This document shows, piece after piece, positions 52,501-62,212 of a DNA stretch of 64,000 nt. A model generated the notes under the pieces. The model was not told the origin of the DNA. It saw only the letters and a program-made list of their open reading frames with translations, and did no database searches. Positions within the stretch are counted from its first letter, which is position 1. Every line of letters starts with the position of its first letter. Position numbers and translations under genes: made by a program. Source of the DNA: Lagopus muta (lineage: Eukaryota; Chordata; Aves; Galliformes; Phasianidae); contig NC_064434.1 in the NCBI RefSeq assembly GCF_023343835.1, positions 5,313,505-5,377,504 of the forward strand, read 5' to 3'.

Positions 52501-52832
52501 CCAAACCCAACACCAACGCCCATCAGCAGCTCTCCCTAACGACAGCTCCCCCCCGCAGCTACAATTAGGAGGAGCCCCAGGAGTTTTCTCCCCCTGCCAA
52601 CGCACAGCCCACATCCAAAAGCCTCCTTACGTACTTGTTGCCGGCGGCTGGGGCTGGGAAATCTCGGTGCCAGGCCGCTTTCCTCTGCAGGCTGCGTGCA
52701 GGACACGTCGTCTGGCAGCACGGCGTGCATCTGGGGAGCTGCCAGGACCCCGTCAGCCAAAGCACCGGGGGCAGAAACACGGGTGCCAAGCAGGGAGCGC
52801 TTCCCCAGGCGCCTGGACAGCACGCTCGCCAT
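46427..52832 (-). CDS. ZNF395: ZNF395, C2H2 / C-clamp transcription factor, complete (9 coding exons)
   Basis: Seen: nine segments with frame-keeping GT-AG borders give 465 aa. The N-terminus [16 protein letters not shown] matches the family. [15 protein letters not shown] (near 70-84) and a leucine-rich [15 protein letters not shown] segment (export-signal-like, 135-149) follow, then a Ser/Pro-rich region, a basic PRKRK run ending at 241, one C2H2 finger (C250, C255, H268, H273), [35 protein letters not shown], and a C-terminal cysteine cluster (C438, C451, C454, C460; [14 protein letters not shown]). Known: ZNF395 (PBF/HDBP2) shuttles between nucleus and cytoplasm and binds GC-rich promoters through its C-terminal C-clamp; it is induced by hypoxia. 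The human protein is 513 aa; the difference lies in the N-terminal and Pro/Ala-rich linkers. It converges on PNOC and, as in human, lies next to it on the opposite strand. Confidence 0.95.
46687..46790 (-). CDS. ZNF395: ZNF395 coding exon 8
   Basis: 104 nt, [24 protein letters not shown]... to ...PLGT plus AG of a split Arg codon. Confidence 0.92.
46895..46987 (-). CDS. ZNF395: ZNF395 coding exon 7
   Basis: 93 nt, 31 codons in phase 0: [20 protein letters not shown]... to ...LPSLSP. Acceptor CCTCACAG, donor CACCG|GTGAGT. Confidence 0.92.
47374..47638 (-). CDS. ZNF395: ZNF395 coding exon 6
   Basis: 265 nt, [20 protein letters not shown]... to ...[12 protein letters not shown]. The Ala/Pro-rich centre is shorter than in the human protein. 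Confidence 0.92.
48045..48090 (-). mobile_element. Short CR1 remnant
   Basis: TCATAAAGGTTGGAAAAGAC and CTCTAAGATCATCAAGACCA resemble the reverse CR1 3' terminus; only about 45 bases. Confidence 0.45.
48493..48593 (-). CDS. ZNF395: ZNF395 coding exon 5 (C2H2 finger)
   Basis: 101 nt, [20 protein letters not shown]... to ...KTQHL plus GG. The whole zinc finger C-x4-C-x12-H-x4-H is in this exon. Confidence 0.93.
48681..48916 (-). CDS. ZNF395: ZNF395 coding exon 4
   Basis: 236 nt, [20 protein letters not shown]... to ...DEPAPRKRK, acceptor GTTCAG|CATCA, donor AAAG|GTACTG. Ser/Pro-rich, ending in a basic run that may be a nuclear signal. Confidence 0.9.
49501..49613 (-). CDS. ZNF395: ZNF395 coding exon 3
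   Basis: 113 nt, [20 protein letters not shown]... to ...SESGIP, split Pro codon at the donor CCCCC|GTGAGT. It contains the hydrophobic export-like segment. Confidence 0.9.
49959..50134 (-). CDS. ZNF395: ZNF395 coding exon 2
   Basis: 176 nt, [17 protein letters not shown]... to ...SIDVPK plus AG of a split Arg codon. The donor is AGAG|GTTCGT, a weak match beyond the GT. Confidence 0.88.
50268..50815 (-). mobile_element. CR1 LINE, ~550 bp 5'-truncated copy
   Basis: Tail AGAATCACAGAATGGCCAGG through the 3'UTR to the end of the RT frame (minus strand [30 protein letters not shown]). ZNF395 intron. Confidence 0.95.
52278..52410 (+). mobile_element. CR1 LINE 3' end (diverged)
   Basis: GAATGTGGCTCTGGGCAGCC to ATTATGGTCCTTTTCAACAC and AGGCCATTCTACGAC. 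Confidence 0.8.
52635..52832 (-). CDS. ZNF395: ZNF395 first coding exon
   Basis: 66 codons, [10 protein letters not shown]... to ...SPSRRQQ. The exon begins at acceptor CCCACAG (52843), with 10 nt of 5'UTR. The donor keeping the frame is CAA|GTACGT; a GTAAGG four bases further would break the frame. Confidence 0.9.
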
Positions 52833-53263
52833 CGTGGCCACGCTGTGGGTGACAAAGACATGATGGCATTACCACCAGTGCAGGATTGCAACGCTCAACC
52901 GGCAGCATCGACCACATCGGGCACGTGGGGATGGTGGCATCGCTCCCCCTGTCCCACGGCTTTCATCCTTAAAGTCATCACAAAAACCTCTTTGGAGAAA
53001 GGGGAGCAAAGGGATGAGTTCCCACCTGAGCCTTCTCTTGATGCCTCCAGTATAAAGACACAGCATGGAGACTGGGGACACCCCCCAATAGCATCATACT
53101 GTGTTTTGCCCCCTTATCTCTACTCATACTCCATACAACCACACTCCAACTCGAGCCCAAGCTGCTTGGCACCCTGCTGCCCCTCTTGGGGCTTTTGGAA
53201 GCTTCCTGCAAGCTGGCATCTCGCACCCAGAACCTCCAGAGCCAACAGAACAGCTGCTCCCTC

Positions 53264-53676
53264 CTGTTATGAGAAAAGGTTGAGGGAACTGGGCTTGTTT
53301 AGCTTGGAGAAGAGAAGGCTCCGGGGAGACCTCAGTGTGGCCTTCCAGTACTTGAAGGGAGCATATAAACAGGAGGGGGAACGGCTGTTTATGAGGGTGG
53401 ATGGTGATAGGACAAGGGGGAATGGTTTTAAACTGAGACAGGGGAGGGTTAGGTTGGATATGAGGAGGAAGTTTTTCCCCCAGAGGGTGGTGAGGCACTG
53501 GAACAGGTTGCCCAAGGAGGCTGTGGATGCCCCATCCCTGCAGGCATTCAAGGCCAAGCTGGATGTGGCTCTGAGCAGCCTGGTCTGCTGGTTGGCGACC
53601 TGCACACAGCAGGGGGTTGGATCTGGATGAGCATTGTGGTCCTTTGCAACCCAGGCCATTCTATGATTCTATGAAT
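53264..53676 (+). mobile_element. CR1 LINE 3' part
   Basis: TGAGAAAAGGTTGAGGGAAC to the tail CATTCTATGATTCTATGAAT; ZNF395 5' intron. Confidence 0.95.
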
Positions 53677-54909
53677 CCCTTGAAATGACTGGGATCACAT
53701 CTGCTTCCAGCAGACCCCGTGGCCTTTGAAGGCCAGATCCCATTTCGGGATCCGAAAAGCACAAAGCAAAGCAAGGAGAGCAGGCACTGCACCGCCAGCG
53801 GAGCTGCCCCGAGTCCTCCCAGCTGTTTGCAATCATGCACTGCAGGGGTCAGCGCCGGCACCGCTCCCAAATTCTGTCTTGCTTCCATGCCGGCTGTGCA
53901 TTTTGCAGTTTCCAGCTCTGTGCACCTCAGCAAGGCCTGGGGAAAGGAGGCACTTTGCATGCGTCGTTTGGCAAACAAGGAAAGCTTCGTTTAGCCAGAG
54001 GGGAAGGTCTGGGGCAGCAAAGCCCCGGCTGCTGCTTGCTTCAGGTTTGCAGGCAAACTGCAGGAAAGGTTGCTGCTCCATGCATGCATCTGTGTGCATG
54101 TGCATAAGTGCAGTGTGCGTGCACGTACACTATGCATGTGCACACATGTATAGCAATTGCAGCACAGCCCAGTTTTCCTCCTTTTTCATACAAACTAAAA
54201 AAAAACCAAACAAGCAAAAAAGAAAACCCAAACAAATGCCAATAGGTTCCTCCGAACGCAGCTGAGCTCCTGCCACTGACCAGCAAAGCAGACCATAAAA
54301 TCCATCCTTGAAGAGCCTTGAAGTGCTGCAATAAGTGATAACAAAACACAACTTTTCCAGCCGGCTTCCAAAAGCTGCCCTCTGAAGGCAGAGCTGTTCG
54401 ACAAACTGCAGCATGACACAGGCAGGGAAACAGATATCTGCACAGAGCCATCTGCAAAGTTTGGGGTTTTGTTTAAAGAAAGAAAGCTCCTGAGAGCGGG
54501 AAGGCGACGGCTTGGTGCAGCGCCAGGACGTGCAGCACAAAACCCATAAAGCAGCTCCGGCCAGGACAGCAAATTCCTCCTCCTTCTCCAAACGGAGCAA
54601 CGATATTCTTTTGCAAAAGTAAACTAAGTGCGTGGGGAAAGCAGGCGGGCAGCAGTCCTGTGGGGTGATTCCCGAGGAGAACACTTTTGGAAGAGGCCTA
54701 AAAATGCACTTTCCGGCACAGGGAGGAGCACGGAGCGGCTTCCCCCGGGAAAGGGCCCCCGGGCTGGCGCTGCAGGGAGCCCGGCCCTGCGGGAAGGCAG
54801 CCAGGAAGGAAAAGGCGGCAGCGGCCGAGCGCAATTTGAAGCTTCGGTGCAGGCAGCAGGACGTGGGTGCAGCAGAAGAGGCGCGCAAGCAAGCAAGCGG
54901 GAGTATGGG

Positions 54910-54972
54910 CATGCATGTGCGTGGTCATGCATGTGCGTGGTCATGCATGTGCGCGGTCATGCATGCATGTGC
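54910..54972 (+). repeat. 16-bp repeat CATGCATGTGCGTGGT
   Basis: Copies at 54910, 54926 and 54942 (one base changed), then a partial copy. Alternating purine/pyrimidine, in the ZNF395 5' intron. Confidence 0.85.
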
Positions 54973-55079
54973 AAGTGTGTGCAAGCGTGCACGGCACGCG
55001 TGCAAAATGGCATTGCCAAGGGCAGGCGGTGTGTGCCCAGGCCTGCAACGGAGGGAGGCACCGGGTGGGGCACGTGTGC

Positions 55080-55400
55080 GTGGGGCGGGGGGAACACGAG
55101 TGGGGTGTGGGGGAGAAGGGGGGGGTGCTCACCGGGCAAGCCGGGAGGCGGGGCGTGCAGGCAGAGAGCATTGCTGGGGGGCGTGGCATGCAATGGGGTG
55201 CCTGCAATTTGGGGGGGGGGGGGTGAGCATAGTGCAAGGGGGGCGCTTGCAATGGAAAGGGAAGGGGCGTGCATGCAATGCGGGGGGGTGCGGACAGTGC
55301 AATGGAGGGCGCACAGTGCAACGGGGGTGTGCGTACAGTGCAGCGGGGGGGGTGCGCACTGAGCAACGGGGGTGCATGCAATGCTGGAGAGCGGAGGGGG
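55080..55400 (+). repeat. G-rich degenerate minisatellite near the ZNF395 promoter
   Basis: Irregular units built from GTGCAATGGGGGTGCG-like words, especially 55250-55385, plus an uninterrupted run of 13 G at 55211-55223. Confidence 0.75.
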
Positions 55401-55429
55401 GCTGCAGCGCGAAGCGGCGCGGACTCGAA

Positions 55430-56230
55430 GCGGTTTGGCACCCGGGAGGGAGGGGTTGGAGGTTCCCCCGTTCGCGCAGAGCGGGCGTGAAGCGGCAGCC
55501 GGTCCCCCCCTTGTGTGATTTCCCCCCCCGTTGCACTGTACCTCGGCGGGGCTCCCCGAACCCCCTCCCCCGGCCGTCCCCGCCGCACGTACGCGGCCAC
55601 CGGCGGCAGCAGCAGCAGCGGGGCCTGAAGGCAGGGAGGCGCGGCCCGGCCGGGCGGGAACCGCCGCTCCCGCCCCCTCCTGGCATTTTTTTTTTTTTTC
55701 CATTTTATTTTTACTTTATTTTTTCCCCCCCTCCCCTCTCCTTCCATTTTCCCTCCTCCTCTCTCCCCCCTTCCACGCCGTTTCCCCACCCCGCTCTCTC
55801 CTTTCCCCCCCCGGTGCTGCGGGCGCCCCGCTCTGCCCGCTACTCACGCCGTCCCGGGGCCGTTCCTCGCGCCTCGCCGCCGGCCGGGTTAAAGCTCCCG
55901 GGGCCGGGCTGGTGTAAACAACCTCCCCACATGCTCGGCCCCTTCCTGCGCATTGGCTCCGCCGCGGCCTTTCCATGCACGCCCCCGCCGGGGCCGCGCT
56001 GCCCGGGGGAAGGAAGGAAGGGAGGAGGGAGCGGCTCTCCTTCTTTTTCTCCCTTCTTCCCGTCCCGGCGGTTCGTCTCTGAGCCTCGCGGGGCCGGGAA
56101 CGGCTCGCGTGTTTCAAAACGCCTTTGGGAGATTTGCCTTTCCAACCTTTGGGCGACCTCGGAGGGGTTTTCCTCCGTTTGAGCGGCTCTAACAGGAACC
56201 AAAGGAGGAGCGGCCGGGCTGCGCTCGGGA
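55430..56230 (-). promoter_or_regulatory. ZNF395: CpG-island promoter of ZNF395
   Basis: CpG-dense, GC-rich sequence upstream of the minus-strand gene, with a CCAAT box on the minus strand at 55949-55953 and GC boxes. No TATA box was seen. Confidence 0.6.
55848..55900 (-). other. ZNF395: Candidate ZNF395 non-coding first exon
   Basis: A strong minus-strand donor GACGGC|GTGAGT at 55848 lies in the CpG island about 100 bases from a CCAAT box (CCAAT on minus at 55949-55953). This would be the 5'UTR exon joined to the coding exon at 52842. Start position unknown. Confidence 0.4.
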
Positions 56231-56479
56231 GTTCTTACAGCCTTATAGCGGAGGGGGACGGAGGGATCTCTGCCCTAAAACGCTTTGCTGGGCACCGGGC
56301 TTCGTTCACACCCCGCGGCTCAGCCAACACTGTGATCGTGCGTTAAGCCAAACGAACCCGAGTGAAACAGCACCTCCGCCAGCCCGCCCCTCGGCTTTTC
56401 TCTTAAAGCCCAAACCCACCGCTGCCCCTACAGCCCTGCACCCCCCCCATAGCCGTCTCCTTCCTCCCCCCCCTTTCCC

Positions 56480-57060
56480 CTTCCTCAGCACGGCCGTCCC
56501 TGGCGCGTGCCCCCCGCCCCGCCCCGGAGCTGAGCGGGAACGCCGCGTGCCCCCCCCGCCGCCGCCCGCGCTGACTACGTGCTGTTCCCCACGTGGAGGC
56601 CGCACGCGCCCCCCGGCCAGGGAACAGCCCGCACCGCACGTTCGCGCCCCCGTCCGCCAGGCGAAGGAGGAGGAGGCGGAGGGGGTGGGGAGCGCGGCCA
56701 ATCGGCGGGCGGCGGGGGGGCGGGCGGAGATCCGCGAGGGGCCAATGGGAGAAGACGGCGGGGTGCACCGACCAATGGAAGTGCGGCTCGAGGGGAAGCC
56801 CCGCCCTCCGACTCCTCTAGCGGGGCTGCGGCCGAGCGAGGCGCCAGAGCGGGCCGGCTGTGGCGGGTGGGCGGTTCTGCTGTGTCGGGAAGCGCGTGTG
56901 AGGCCTTCGGGACCCGGCCTAAGGCAGCTCGATGAGCCCCTCACGGGGCAGGGAGGCCGATTTCGCTTTTCGCTTCCCACAGGAGGAGGAGAGCGGCCCG
57001 GAGCGGCAGGTGGTGCCAGGCCCGGCCCGGCCCGGCGGAGGGCGTGCACGGGCGCGTCTG
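56480..57060 (+). promoter_or_regulatory. Second CpG island with three CCAAT boxes, gene unknown
   Basis: GC boxes plus CCAAT at 56698-56702, 56742-56746 and 56772-56776, all on the plus strand with spacings of 44 and 30 bases. This is the layout of an active promoter firing to the right, but no recognisable coding exon follows in the window. It may be an alternative or divergent ZNF395 promoter. Confidence 0.5.
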
Positions 57061-57397
57061 TGTGCAGAGACATGGCTTCAGCGTTAAACCCGTCCTGCTT
57101 TTTAACACGGCGTTCAATGTGCGATAAAGGAGAGAGTAACGAATGAGCTGATCGGCTGTCAGTCCCAAATCCAGCAGAGTTTCTCCATGCCGTCCGAATC
57201 TCATGCCTTCGGGTGTTGTTTGCATCTCCCTCCAGCTTGGCTGCTGTTGGCTTTGCTAATTTCTCATTTAGTGATGGAGTGTGGGGTGGATGTTGGGTTA
57301 AAACTGCTGGAACTAAACTAAATGGGGTGGGCTGGAGCTCAGCCTGAGTGAGAGGTAGCAGGGCCACAACCCTGACAATCCAAATCCCCATCTAAGG

Positions 57398-58160
57398 ATT
57401 TCCATGGTGTTTAATAGTGAGATGAAGAAGAAAGTAGGGAAGGCAGGAATAAAGGAAAAGCAGTAAGAAGAAAGGAAGGAATAAAGAAAAAGGAAGGATA
57501 ATGCAAAAAGAAAGGAAGGGAAGAAAAGCATTGTATTCCATAGTGTTTGGTAATCTGATGAACAGGAATGAGAAGAGCAGCCAAAGAGCAATGAGAAATA
57601 GGAAGGAAGGAATAAAGAAAAAAAGGGGATGAAAGAAATGAAGAAGTGTATTCCATAGCTAATAATGAGATGAAGGAAGGAAGGAATAAAGAGGAAGAAA
57701 GAATAAGGAAGGGGAGATTAAAGAAAGAAATGAAGAAAGGTGTGGTATTCCATGGAGTTTAGTAATGAGATGAATGAAGGAGGGAAGGAATAAGAAAGGA
57801 AGACAGAAAGAGAGGATGAAAGAAAGAAATGAAGAAATGTGTGGTATTCCGTAGCATTTAGTAATTAAATGGAGGAAACAATGAGAGGAAGGAAGGAGGG
57901 AGGGACAGAATAAGAAAAGAAGACAGAAAGAAAGGAGAGGATGAAAGAAAAAGGAAGAAAGAAAGAAAGAAATGAAGAAATGTATGGTATTCCATAGAGT
58001 TTAGTGGTGAGGTGAAGGAAACAGAAAGAGAAAGGAAGGCAGGAAGGAATAAAGAAAAAAAATAAGAAAGAAAGACAGAAGGAAAGGGATGAAATAAAGA
58101 ATGAAAGAAATAAATGAAGAGAGGTGTAATGCTGTATAGCAGTTAATAATGAGATGAGGG
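57398..58160 (+). repeat. GA-rich compound tandem array
   Basis: A landmark word GTATTCCATAG...TTTAGTAATGAGATGAAGG recurs near 57398, 57533, 57648, 57745, 57844, 57987 and 58125, giving units of about 97 to 143 bp. Unit length varies because each contains GGAA/GAAA microsatellite of different size. Almost all the rest is A and G. Confidence 0.88.
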
Positions 58161-58844
58161 CTGCTTTAGAAATCATGCATTGAAATCATTTCATGCAGGA
58201 CAGAAGCTTTTCTGTGGTTCTTTCAACCTGAGGAGCATCAGCCTATTGTGCTTAATAGGACTAATGTACCCCATATCCACTAATTAGTCAAATAGTCCCA
58301 ATTTGAACCCTTTTTGTTTTCTTGGTCTCTGCAGCATCCTGCCCTGTCCGGTTCACCCACAGCCGATGTGCTACATGAAAAAGTTGCTTCATCTTGTTTA
58401 CCTTGGGATTTCTTTGGTGTCCCCAGCTCTTGTCCTACCTGTATGCTGTATGATTATTCTTTAGCCTCCCTTGGAATATCCATGACTCAGGAGCTCTTTA
58501 TCATGCCTGCCCCACCAAGCACGTAGTTTGCAAAGTGTCCTTGGCTTTTTTGTCCTCCCTGGTGCAGAAGCTGTCTTCTCTGATTACCTCAGTGACCCTT
58601 CCCTGCAGCCCGGCTGGTTTTACATACGCTTTTGGAGACGGAGCGGACAGAACTGCATCAGTCAAATCTGGTGTAACGTAGGTTTATGCAGCAACATCAA
58701 ATCATGTTTTGGTTTCCTTTCCTTTCAGAATAGCTGCCAGCATTTGATTTGGCTGCTGCCGAGCACCAAACTGATCTCCTCACAGAACTATCAACGATAA
58801 CCCCAGGCCTCTTTCCCTGAGAGGTAATAGCTGATGTGTGAGGC

Positions 58845-58912
58845 AGGGGGGTTGGAGCTTCATGATCCTTGAGGTCCCTTCCAACCCAGGCCATTCTGTG
58901 TTTCTGTAACTT
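58845..58912 (+). mobile_element. Short CR1 3' end
   Basis: GGTTGGAGCTTCATGATCCT and GAGGTCCCTTCCAACCCAGG. Confidence 0.85.
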
Positions 58913-60481
58913 TATACATATGATTAGTATAATTTTTCCAAGGTGTTTCTTGTTGACATAAAACCTCACCTGCCATTCTATCTGCTCATTGCGCTGTGCT
59001 GTGTGATGTTCCCCTTGTTTCAGACACAGTTATTTGGGGTTACTTTGTCCTCCCTGTGAACATTGTCACCTCACTGCTTGCTCTTTGTTCAGAGCTTGTA
59101 ACAGTGTTAAACAAGTGATGGTGCACTCCAGATCCTGACCCGTCTGCTAACATCTTTCCCTGGGGAGTTGCAGTGAAACTGCTTATCCTGCTCAGGTTTG
59201 TTTGCTTGTTTATTTTCTAATGACCCAGTCACCTAGGAGGCTTCCTTCCCCATCCCACAAAAACTTGGCATCTTGGATGGGGAATCTTGGTGAATCTCCA
59301 TGAAGCCGTAAGTGAAAGATTCCAGTTGAAAGTATTTTGTGATGGTTTAGCCTGTTTCACAGAAGTCAAACTATGCCAGATTCTGTTTTCCTGGCGTTGC
59401 AGCATTCCCTAGCACAGTGTTCTCATGTTGTGTTGAATGCAGTGTGAGCAACGTACCCAATCTTTTAATTATTGTGCAACATTTTAAAGCAGAGTGGAAA
59501 AAAAAACAACACAAAAAAACACAGTGGAGAGAAAAATCCAATACGTAGAGCTGTGTCCACAGGATGATCATTAGTTCCAGCTTTAATTTCAGTTAATATT
59601 AAATGTTAGCTTGAGTCTAACAGTGCTTAGCAGCTGAAAAAGCTTGGCTTGGTTTTACCCACCCACTGCTCTGCCTAGCGCTGTGCTTTGGCCGCTGTCC
59701 CTCAACCTCAAGAGATTATTCATTTCTGAGTACACAAGCTCAGGATAAACTGCTTAACTGACATTTTGGGTCTATTAATATCGTTCACTTTGTTTTGGTA
59801 CGAGATGAATCAGAGCCACGCCACCAAGACCAAATTAACCAAATAAACTGGAGGGGTTTTTTTCTTGCCGAATTTTCCTATGTGTCATTGACATTAGAAA
59901 GGACCAATGCATACCAAGATCCAAGCAACTCCAGAGCGTGAAAATCCAGGTCCCAGTCTGAAAGTGACTCTTGTTCTTGCAGTCTTGTTGCAAACATTTG
60001 CAATGTGCTGTTTTTCAACTCTTCAGCTGGTGGGGTCAAGTAAAATGGGGAAGGAATATGGGAAGAAGTAAATTTATATATTTATTGCCAATTCATTGGC
60101 AGAATTTATAGCTGCCAATGGTGTTGAACAAGAGCAAGATATTTTCCTCAAAGGCAACCTCCATGCATCTGGATGCTTCCATCTGGACTTCCTGAGGTGT
60201 TGCACTGTTGTGTGCAGCTCTACTGACCCTCCTTGCGCTCACCTCATTCCTATCACGAGCTGAGAACAGCAGAAGAACCCAAAGCCCTTGAGACTTGAGG
60301 TGCAGGTGTTCCTCTGTGTCATCTCTTGCCAGGGCAGTCTGGCCATGGGATCCGTGCTCTGTCCCACAGGATCCATGCTCTGGCCCTGGCTTTTGGGGTG
60401 TTTCATCCCAAAGGAACTCTGAGCTCATCGGTGCTGTGATGTTGGCCATTTTAGTGGTGAGGCCGGAGCCTCATGCTGGGA

Positions 60482-60572
60482 TGTGGCGTCCATTTTAGAT
60501 GACCATCGCCTCAAAATGAATGCAGTGTGGGGTGTGGTGTCCGTTTTAGATAGCCATCACCTCAAAATGGCC
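60482..60572 (+). repeat. 51-bp tandem duplication
   Basis: TGTGGCGTCCATTTTAGATG at 60482 and TGTGGTGTCCGTTTTAGATA at 60533, each continuing to CCTCAAAATG. A more degraded copy (CCATTTTAG at 60446) may precede them. Confidence 0.8.
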
Positions 60573-60649
60573 TCGTGCAGTGCTTGACTCTGCATCTCAA
60601 ATGATCCCAAGAAGCATCTGGACAATGCTCTCAGTCACATGGTCTGATT

Positions 60650-60717
60650 TTCCAGGAGTTGGACTCCATGATCCTTATGGATCCCTTCCAGCTCGAGCGA
60701 TTCTGTGATTCTATGGA
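60650..60717 (+). mobile_element. Short CR1 3' end
   Basis: GAGTTGGACTCCATGATCCT to CGATTCTGTGATTCTATGG. Confidence 0.85.
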
Positions 60718-61679
60718 TGGGATTTAGGAGGATTTTCTTATTTTACAGTGTATCGGCCACAGAGGCACCAATAACGTTACTGAATTTAACAGCGCCGAGG
60801 TCTTGAGCACCAATGATCAAATCTGGCTGCATCCACGTCCCTGGAAAAGAGCTGCATCCTGGAAGTTGTCCACAGCTGGTGCCAGCCCTGCCCCTGGGAG
60901 CCACCAAAAGGAGAGGGCTTTCTCTGGTTATGTTCCATTTCCCTCAGCAGAGGCTCAGTGCAGCAGGCACAGCTCTCCCAGCCGACGCAGCTCACATGTA
61001 AAAAAGCTTAATTCTCATGGGAGGAGGAAAATGTTTGGAAATGCCATGCCAGGGCTCCCCGATAGCCTGAAAAACCATCAGGGTCAAGCAAAAGCCATCG
61101 AGCGTGTCTGTGGTTGCACAAGCTGCTTGGCGCGCAGTGTGCTTGCAGTTCTGGCTTTGGCAATGCCCTGCTCCTGACTTTTATACGCATGGGGCTGACG
61201 TGATGCAGAACTTAACTGTTGCTGCCCAGGCCGTGTAACAGCAAAGCCCCCAAGCCAGCTGCTCCGCTGCTCTGTTCCTCCAGTGTTGCAATCCCATCGC
61301 TGATAATTCGGCTGGGGAGAGGTCACACACGTTGTGGCATGGTTTGTGTGCCGCTGGCATCGTGGGACAGAGCCAGAGCTGGGCACAGGAGTGGATCTGG
61401 GCAGCTCCTCCGTGTGCTGGGCTGGAGCACTGCTCTGTAGGTGCAGGTTGCTGTGCCGTGCACCCGGCTCCTTCAGGCACACGCAACGGAGCCTCCCCCT
61501 CCCTGCAGCCCAAGCAGGGAGAAGCCAAGAGAGGAAGAGACACTCACGAGGTTTCCTTTTCTGCTCTTTGCCTCTTTATGCTTTTTTTTTTTTTTTTTAA
61601 TAAACTCTGGCCTGTTTGCTTTTCTTTTTTCCCCTCCCTTCCTTCTCCTTGCTCATTTTTAACTCTTTGCTTCCACTCC

Positions 61680-61850
61680 CATAGAATCATAGAACCTGAG
61701 TTGAAAAAGACCACAATGATCAAGTTTAACCCCCTGCTATGTGCAGTCAGCAGGCTGCCCAGAGCCACATCCAGCCTGGCCTTGAATGCCTCTAGGGATG
61801 GGGCATCCACAACCTCCTTGGGCAGCCTGTTTCACTGTGGAAGCTCTGCT
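61680..61850 (-). mobile_element. CR1 LINE 3' end
   Basis: CATAGAATCATAGAACCTGA to GGGCATCCACAACCTCCTTG and GGGCAGCCTGTT. Confidence 0.92.
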
Positions 61851-61987
61851 CTTTCCTTTGCACTGCTAGCACAGCTTCAGCAAGCCTCAGGTATTCTCCA
61901 GGAACCTTGCTTTTTTTGTACCTTGCTTGTTCTTGCATCTCATCTTGGCTTATTTTGGGAGCTGAGAGGATCCAAGCTACTGAAATC

Positions 61988-62212
61988 ATAGCATCATAGA
62001 ATCACCAAATGTGGTGATGGAAAAGGCCTCAAAGCTCATCCAGTCCAACCGTTCACCTATTCCCAACAGCTCCCACTAAACCATGTCCCTCAACACAACA
62101 TCCAGTCTTTCCTTGAACACCCCCAGGCTCGGTGACTCCACCACCTCCCTGGGCATCCATTGCAGTGCCTGACCACCCTTTCTGACAAGTAATACTTCCT
62201 CATGTCCAGAAA
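61988..62212 (-). mobile_element. CR1 LINE 3' end, second subfamily
   Basis: TAGCATCATAGAATCACCAA to AATACTTCCTCATGTCCAG. Shares the TTTCCTTGAACACCCCCAGG word with the copy at 23471 (reverse). Confidence 0.92.

Larger units (their letters stand above)
50135..52634 (-). other. ZNF395: ZNF395 intron between coding exons 1 and 2
   Basis: 2.5 kb, GT-AG. It contains a CR1 copy in minus orientation (50268-50815) and a CR1 3' end in plus orientation (52278-52410). Confidence 0.8.
52843..55847 (-). other. ZNF395: ZNF395 5' intron, repeat- and G-rich near the promoter
   Basis: About 3 kb between the first coding exon's acceptor and a candidate donor at 55847/55848. It holds a CR1 (53264-53676), alternating purine/pyrimidine TGCATG runs (54070-54160, 54905-54990) and a G-rich degenerate repeat (55080-55400). 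Confidence 0.6.

Noticed and set aside
54941-55789. 282-codon minus-strand Cys/His/Pro-rich frame
   Set aside because: A reading of the tandem GTGC/GGGG repeat, giving repeated APPL and CTPP words; not protein-like.
54632-56182. 516-codon plus-strand open frame
   Set aside because: It crosses the G-rich minisatellite and ZNF395 promoter; the product is Gly/Arg/Pro/Ala low complexity and an overlapping frame is open too. Best explained by lack of A/T stop codons.
56306-57391. 361-codon minus-strand open frame
   Set aside because: Lies in the orphan CpG island; high GC suppresses stops. No recognised domain.
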